From contig CALEKA010000044.1 in assembly GCA_937898715.1 (NCBI GenBank), positions 1 to 29,893 on the forward strand: a stretch of 29,893 bases of DNA, given 5' to 3'. Below, piece by piece: positions 25,981 to 29,893 of this stretch. How positions within the stretch are numbered: the stretch's first letter is position 1; every line of letters starts with the position of its first letter. The notes under the pieces were generated by a model. That model was not told where the DNA came from, searched no databases, and worked only from the letters and a program-made list of their open reading frames with translations. The translations under genes were made by a program, and so were the position numbers. The stretch is from an uncultured Prevotella sp. Lineage in GTDB: Bacteria > Bacteroidota > Bacteroidia > Bacteroidales > Bacteroidaceae.

Positions 25981-26513
25981 GCCGACGCGAGGACGCGTCG
26001 CCCCCGGTACTGGCTGAAAGTTTTGGAGAGTCACGAATTACCATGAATTATCCATTAATTCTTCATTAACCCCTAACAGGAATCATCATGCAAGGAAATT
26101 CATGATTAATTCATGGGAATTCATGACCTAAGCAAAGCTGAAGGAAAGTATTAATGAATAATTAATGTCTAATTAATGGGCATTAATGTTCAAGACAAGC
26201 GCGAAGCGCAAATCACTGATATTGATATTTTATGTGAATGCCGACGCGAGACGCGTCGCCCCCGGTACTGGCTGACAGCAATGGAAAGTCACGAATTACC
26301 ATGAATTATCCATTAATTCTTCAACAAATATCATTGTACTAAGAAATTCATGATTAATTCATGGGAATTCATGACCAAAATCATGCAGAAGAGAATTATT
26401 AATGAATAATTAATGTCCAATTAATGGGCATTAATGTTCAAGACAAGCGCGAAGCGCAAATCACTGATATTGATATTTTATGTGAATGCCGACGCGAGAC
26501 GCGTCGACCTCCA
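25981..26513. repeat. Tandem ~250-bp modules with GC hairpin head and phased AT-rich motifs
   Basis: Module 1 is 25981-26239, module 2 is 26240-26487, and a third head is 26488-26513. Each head is CGACGCG-loop-CGCGTCG, with loop AGGA in the first and AGA in the others, the same hairpin as the 63-bp units in reverse orientation. Each body has AATTCATG three times and ATTAATG four times at 10-11 bp spacing, then GCGCGAAGCGC and a TGATATTGATATTT segment. No gene is present from 25671 to 26544. Confidence 0.85.
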
Positions 26514-26544
26514 GTATTACTCTACCAATTAAGAGAATCTTCCC

Positions 26545-27351
26545 CTAAAGCTTCTCTATCCTACTCTTTAATTCTTGAGCCTTCAAAGCCATAGCAGAGC
26601 CGGGCGAAGCTTGACGGATGAGGGATGTGAGCACTTGTATGGCCTCCGACTTCTTATTGTCGCGAAGATAAGCGTTGGCAAGCATCCAGCCTATCTGTAG
26701 GGAATAATCAGTATAGTCGTTGTAGACGTCTTGCTGGGACAGCATCCACAACTCGCGAAGCCTCACAAGGGTGTTATCATCTACCCTACCCTCGGCTATC
26801 ATGCTGTAGAGTTGTGCTACCTCCTGCTCTGCAGGACCAGCTGATCCTCGAGTATAGGTCGATGATGGGAAGTAAGCCAAATATTCTTGACTCAGGCTTC
26901 GCACTCGATAATTATCGTAGACACTATAGCCGCCCCACAGACAGACTATGATGCTTGCCGCAGCAGACAATGTGGTAAGGATGCGACGACGCCACGACCT
27001 GGAGTTGTTCGCGGAGGCCCACGCACGATCATCTTTCTTGCGAGCCATGGCAGGCATAGCATTCTCTGCTGGCGAGAATAGTGGATTGGTAGCCTGCTTG
27101 AGTTTTTCTCCCAAGCTGGCGTCGGCTGCGGCTGCAGACAACTCCTGTCGCAACTCGCTATCTCGTCTTCTGCCCACAGTCTCCATGGCCTTGATCATAC
27201 GAGCCATGGCTACGGCACGCTGCTTAAGCTGGACATAGCCTTGTAGCTGTTCGAGGAAGCGATGTTCTTCCTCTGGAGTCATTTTCCCCTTAAGATATTG
27301 ATCTATGAGAGTGTCTTGGCTGATTGCGTCTGAGCCTATTGGATTTTCCAT
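26545..27351 (-). CDS. Anti-sigma factor-like single-pass membrane protein with TPR-like exported domain
   Basis: The 268-residue protein starts with a cytoplasmic part. QDTLIDQYLKGKMTPEEEHRF resembles the N-terminal segment of Bacteroidota anti-sigma and sigma-linked TPR proteins, although no zinc-binding HxxxCxxC is present. A basic stretch (SWRRR) precedes one membrane helix at about 122-142 (ILTTLSAAASIIVCLWGGYSV). The exported part, about 145-268, is helical, with SLQIGWMLANAYLRDNKKSEAIQVL resembling one TPR. It lies 38 nt after the ECF sigma gene in the same operon. Its probable role is to hold the sigma factor at the membrane until a periplasmic signal or cleavage releases it. Role from context; no direct homologue recognised. 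Confidence 0.7.
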   Translation of the reverse strand: MENPIGSDAISQDTLIDQYLKGKMTPEEEHRFLEQLQGYVQLKQRAVAMARMIKAMETVGRRRDSELRQELSAAAADASLGEKLKQATNPLFSPAENAMPAMARKKDDRAWASANNSRSWRRRILTTLSAAASIIVCLWGGYSVYDNYRVRSLSQEYLAYFPSSTYTRGSAGPAEQEVAQLYSMIAEGRVDDNTLVRLRELWMLSQQDVYNDYTDYSLQIGWMLANAYLRDNKKSEAIQVLTSLIRQASPGSAMALKAQELKSRIEKL

Positions 27352-27389
27352 ACTGTATTTCTTGTTCGTAAACTACCCATGCATTTGTA

Positions 27390-27965
27390 CTAATCGAAGA
27401 GACCTCGTACGAGTCTCTGATAACGTGAGCGGAATTTCTCTGAGCAACGGTGCTTCACCACCTTGACTGAGCCCTCACTATAGCCATACATCTGTGCTAA
27501 CGACTTGAGCGAAAGATTATCGCGAAAGAATCCCCACAATAGATGGTTGCAAGGAGAGGGCAGATTGCTCACAATGTCGCATACGAGCTGATGCTTTTCT
27601 TCTTCAAGGTCGGCATCGTCGAGGGCTAAGAGCGTGCTGACCTTGTCGGACTTATAGACTTCGTCGGTCAGAGGAGGAAGGGATGATACATCGGCGAGAG
27701 ACGACAACTGAGACTTTGTGCGCAGAAGTTCAAGCGCCTTATTACGACAGATGCCGATGAAGTAGGTAGAGAGAGAACTGCATGTCCCATCATACTTGCC
27801 CTCGCGCAGATTGTAGCAAAGCACGATAAACGCATCTTGAAACACGTCCTGACAATCATCATAACTCAGCCGGAAGGTCTTACCTAAATAGCCGAGCACT
27901 TTTTTCCATTCTGCATGTACAAAGTCGTCGATTGCCTTGTTGTGAAATGAGGGAGAAGTATTCAT
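27390..27965 (-). CDS. ECF-type RNA polymerase sigma factor
   Basis: The 191-residue protein begins at the ATG at 27965 (MNTSPSFHNKAIDDFV), which overlaps the caspase stop as ATGA. The longer frame would run into the caspase gene. Region 2 lies at about 10-80: YDDCQDVFQDAFIVLCYNL and LSTYFIGICRNKALELLR, with the usual core-binding and -10 recognition layout. Region 4 lies at about 125-182: DIVSNLPSPCNHLLWGFF and LKSLAQMYGYSEGSVKVVKHRC, a helix-turn-helix. There is no region 3 and no region 1.1, as in ECF sigmas. It should direct transcription of an envelope-response regulon, possibly including this locus. Coupling to the exported protease suggests a shared signalling circuit. Confidence 0.9.
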   Translation of the reverse strand: MNTSPSFHNKAIDDFVHAEWKKVLGYLGKTFRLSYDDCQDVFQDAFIVLCYNLREGKYDGTCSSLSTYFIGICRNKALELLRTKSQLSSLADVSSLPPLTDEVYKSDKVSTLLALDDADLEEEKHQLVCDIVSNLPSPCNHLLWGFFRDNLSLKSLAQMYGYSEGSVKVVKHRCSEKFRSRYQRLVRGLFD

Positions 27966-28861
27966 CGGTCTGATTCTATTACGGGGTTTTGTCTGATCAA
28001 TCGTCGGTCGCGTGCCATCTCCTTCACTACGCTGAAGAGCCATCCGCGATCGACAGAGAGCGTGGTGCGCTGTAGGGCTTGGCTGACATAATAGGAAAGC
28101 GGACCATAATACTGCCCACGCTCCTTAATCTCTGTATTCGATTGATAAGCTCGGCACGACTCCACGTAGCATACGCCTGAGAGCCGTGTTGATGCCTTTA
28201 TGTGCATAAATCCGCGACGATCGATGCGCGGCACATACTTCTTGCCATGCGGCGAGAAGCCTTGATCCGTACCGCGTACAAAGAGCGCTGTATCGGCCTC
28301 GCTCTCGTCGCGGCTGGCTCCTCCCATGTGGCATGCATCGAGCACCACATAGACGTAGCCATTCTGGCCGGCTCGCTTACGAATGCTTGTGACGATTTTT
28401 TCCAATTCATCATCGATGATGTGATTTTGCCCTTTGTAGCGTGCTGAGTAAAGGCGCTGAGCATCGTAAGGTACGAGGGCCTCGTCCCAACCATCAGCCT
28501 CATCGCCTGAAAGGTCTTCGTAGGGCTGTCCGTGACCGGAGAAGTGTATGTAGACGAGGTCGCCCTGCTTCGTCTGTTGCGATAGTGCATGGAGTGCTTG
28601 ACGTATGCGTGAAGCGGTGGCTTGCTGATTGGCAAGCTGCTGGATGGAGAATCCTTGGCGTTTCAATATAGGGGCTATCAGTGTCAAGTCGTTAGCACCA
28701 TGTATCTTTTGCCACGAAGCTCCCTTCTCTGCCACATCTGGATAGGAAGAGATGCCTATAAGCAGTGCTCTCTTTGCTGCCATAGCCGACATGGTCATGA
28801 CAAGGGCGAACACAAGGAGTAGCATTCTGCGAGGAAGGGTATATGTGGGTAAATCGTACAT
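27962..28861 (-). CDS. Exported caspase-like protease (peptidase C14)
   Basis: The 299-residue protein has a hydrophobic N-terminal segment (MLLLVFALVMTMSAMAA) read as a signal peptide. Translation could also begin at Met13 (28825). The caspase p20-like core follows: RALLIGISSYPD, GANDLTLIAPILKRQGF, DLVYIHFSGHGQ with catalytic His110, then DGWDEALVPYDA, and YVVLDACHMGG with Cys177. Length is short, with no C-terminal effector domain. It is the first gene of a three-gene operon, with an ATGA overlap to the sigma factor. A promoter with a palindrome is upstream. As it is exported, it could act on the anti-sigma factor's outer domain or on other envelope proteins; this is inference. The family call is firm. 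Confidence 0.92.
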   Translation of the reverse strand: MYDLPTYTLPRRMLLLVFALVMTMSAMAAKRALLIGISSYPDVAEKGASWQKIHGANDLTLIAPILKRQGFSIQQLANQQATASRIRQALHALSQQTKQGDLVYIHFSGHGQPYEDLSGDEADGWDEALVPYDAQRLYSARYKGQNHIIDDELEKIVTSIRKRAGQNGYVYVVLDACHMGGASRDESEADTALFVRGTDQGFSPHGKKYVPRIDRRGFMHIKASTRLSGVCYVESCRAYQSNTEIKERGQYYGPLSYYVSQALQRTTLSVDRGWLFSVVKEMARDRRLIRQNPVIESDR

Positions 28862-28931
28862 ATCGTAGATGGAGTGAATGATTTGGATTGATATCTCAGA
28901 ATTTCAGTTGCTTATCTTAATGTTGTTAATG

Positions 28932-28963
28932 CAAAGATAGGAAGCAAGAATCGTTCTACCAAA
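28932..28963 (-). promoter_or_regulatory. Promoter of the caspase-sigma-anti-sigma operon
   Basis: On the minus strand TTTG (28963-28960), a 20-nt spacer and TATCTTTG (28939-28932) match the Bacteroidota consensus exactly. The predicted start near 28925 leaves a leader of about 64 nt before the caspase ATG. This is the housekeeping-sigma pattern, so first-round transcription should not need the ECF factor. Confidence 0.75.
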
Positions 28964-28966
28964 AAG

Positions 28967-28985
28967 AGTGAACAGTTTGTTCACT
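28967..28985. promoter_or_regulatory. 19-bp palindrome next to the caspase promoter (operator candidate)
   Basis: AGTGAACA-GTT-TGTTCACT has perfect 8-bp arms. It ends 3 bp (CTT on the minus strand) from the -33 TTTG of the caspase promoter. That position suits either an activator or a repressor. A near-identical site has the same relation to another promoter at 29768. Confidence 0.65.
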
Positions 28986-29425
28986 ATTTGTGCCATGCCT
29001 CGCGCGTACGTATGTGCACACGCACTTACAGCAAAATTCTCGGCAAAAGATTCCGTGTGCTTGCACTCTTAAAGCGTAATCCGCTGAAGTTCAACAGGTT
29101 ACAAAATGTAAGTAGGCATTCACGTCTTGCATTTTGCCTACACTATTTCTGCACCAAAGAAGCATGAAACAAGAAGTGAGGGAGTAGGCATTGGGGGGCG
29201 AAGCGTCCCCGCATCATCTGCGGTCAATATGCTTTTCAACCAGTTTTGTGGGCGACGCGTCTCGCGTAGGCATAATCAGTCTACACAAAGTTTTTTCACC
29301 CTGTTTTTGGGGCGAAAAACTTGTTGTTCGCTGCCGATGCCGACGCGGGACGCGTCGTCCACAGAACTGGGTGAAGTCATGCTTAGATGGCTGTCAAGTT
29401 ATGCGAAGATGCTCTCCAAAGTTAT
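28986..29425. other. Gene-free stretch with decayed hairpin repeats
   Basis: No frame here has family features. GTAGGCA/TGCCTAC arms form a loop at 29112-29142. Copies related to the 63-bp unit lie at about 29235-29310 (stem at 29253-29270 with loop TCT) and, inverted, at 29338-29377 (CGACGCG-GGA-CGCGTCG). A degenerate copy is near 29194. Open frames across this area are repeat translations. Confidence 0.5.
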
Positions 29426-29514
29426 CGTACACCGGTCGGTGTACGCACGTACAACGGTCGGTGAACGCACGTACAACGGTCGGTGTACGCATGAGCTTCG
29501 GTCGGTGTACGCCA
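29426..29514. repeat. 22-bp tandem repeat, four copies, palindromic
   Basis: CGGTCGGTG recurs at 29433, 29455 and 29477, with a slightly altered copy at 29499, an exact 22-bp period. The first copies contain TGTACG-CA-CGTACA. The left edge forms a perfect 20-nt palindrome, CGTACACCG-GT-CGGTGTACG (29426-29445). Twenty-two bp is about two helical turns, so bound proteins would line up on one face. Confidence 0.85.
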
Positions 29515-29767
29515 ACATGCGTGCTCATCAACAAACGATAAGACCTCTACAAAAGCATAAATTATTGAAGTATTTATTCTTGAGCAAGGGTGAAGTGTTT
29601 GAATGAATGGGAATGTAAGCCAAAGTGACGGAAGAGTGTAGGCAGATCGACTTCGATAAGAATTGATTATCAGTGCATTTCTTTATCAAAATGTAGGCAA
29701 ATAAAGATTGAGCAGGAAAACATTTTGTAACACGCGCGCGTGAGGATTGGAGCTATGCAAAAGAAAA

Positions 29768-29786
29768 AGTGAACAGTTTGTACACT
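29768..29786. promoter_or_regulatory. Second copy of the 19-bp palindrome, one mismatch
   Basis: AGTGAACA-GTT-TGTACACT repeats the site at 28967 with one base changed. On the plus strand it is followed by CTT and then the TTTG of a promoter, exactly as in the first copy. Confidence 0.6.
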
Positions 29787-29789
29787 CTT

Positions 29790-29821
29790 TTTGTAATAAA
29801 AAAACAGACTGCGAACCTTTG
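29790..29821 (+). promoter_or_regulatory. Outward-facing promoter at the right edge
   Basis: TTTG (29790-29793), a 20-nt spacer and AACCTTTG (29814-29821) fit TTTG-N20-TAnnTTTG with one mismatch. Transcription would leave the window through the terminal repeat, so the gene it serves is not visible. Confidence 0.5.
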
Positions 29822-29833
29822 CAAAAAATAAGA

Positions 29834-29893
29834 AATTCAAGTTTCGGATTTAGTATAAGCGGGCTGAAAGCCCAATGAAATCCATAGCCCAAG
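29834..29893. repeat. Terminal copy C of the dispersed palindromic repeat
   Basis: It contains AATTCAAGTTTCGGATT (29835-29851), GGGCTGAAAGCCC (29861-29873) and CATAGCCCAAG to the end. It is the inverted counterpart of positions 1-60, differing at a few bases. Confidence 0.75.

Noticed and set aside
25654..26034. Minus-strand 126-codon open frame with 21-residue repeats
   Set aside because: It is the translation of the 63-bp DNA repeat, whose period is a multiple of three; it overlaps the CHAT 3' end and has no start signal or family feature.
25684..26513. CRISPR array
   Set aside because: The repeats are 63 bp and ~250 bp with no unique spacers of regular length and no cas genes.
29127..29606. 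Plus-strand 159-codon open frame near the right edge
   Set aside because: It runs through hairpin and 22-bp repeats, and several frames are open together there; the composition is not protein-like.
29686..29892. 68-codon minus-strand frame at the right edge
   Set aside because: It starts inside terminal repeat C and crosses the palindrome-promoter module, with no family feature.

Overview
The window looks like chromosomal DNA of a Bacteroidales bacterium, possibly Prevotella- or Porphyromonas-like; the genus is a guess. Support comes from a UpxY-type antiterminator heading a Wzx/Wzy polysaccharide operon, LruC/OmpA-type surface proteins, and several promoters fitting the Bacteroidota consensus TTTG-N19/20-TAnnTTTG. 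Both ends finish in the same repeat in opposite orientation, so this may be a whole contig broken at a multicopy repeat.

Left edge (1-929): a terminal repeat, an orphan HipB-like XRE regulator with its promoter, and an RNA-type hairpin. Polysaccharide region (930-21272, all minus strand, transcribed right to left): UpxY antiterminator, Wza exporter, Wzc tyrosine kinase, Wzx flippase, GT4, WbsX-like GT, GT2, Wzy-like polymerase, AsnB-like amidotransferase, GT4, WecG-type GT26, WecC, WecB. An OmpA-like outer-membrane protein and an LruC lipoprotein follow, then a terminator, then a GT11 fucosyltransferase gene killed by a stop at codon 14. WecB, WecC and the GT26 enzyme should make UDP-ManNAcA and transfer ManNAcA onto a lipid-linked GlcNAc. 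AsnB may amidate the uronic acid. No initiating phosphoglycosyltransferase lies in the window.

Right third (21814-28861): two convergent modules. On the plus strand an exported TPR protein overlaps an exported TPR-CHAT protease. On the minus strand an exported caspase-like protease is coupled by an ATGA overlap to an ECF sigma factor, followed by a one-pass anti-sigma-like protein. This resembles an envelope proteolysis and sigma-factor signalling system and is the best candidate for an undescribed system here. Between the modules lie about 850 bp of repeats: four 63-bp units with GC-rich hairpins, then two ~250-bp modules with helically phased AT-rich motifs.

Right edge (28862-29893): no convincing gene. 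It holds the caspase-operon promoter with a 19-bp palindrome, more hairpin repeats, a four-copy 22-bp tandem repeat, and a second palindrome-promoter unit of identical layout that points out of the window.
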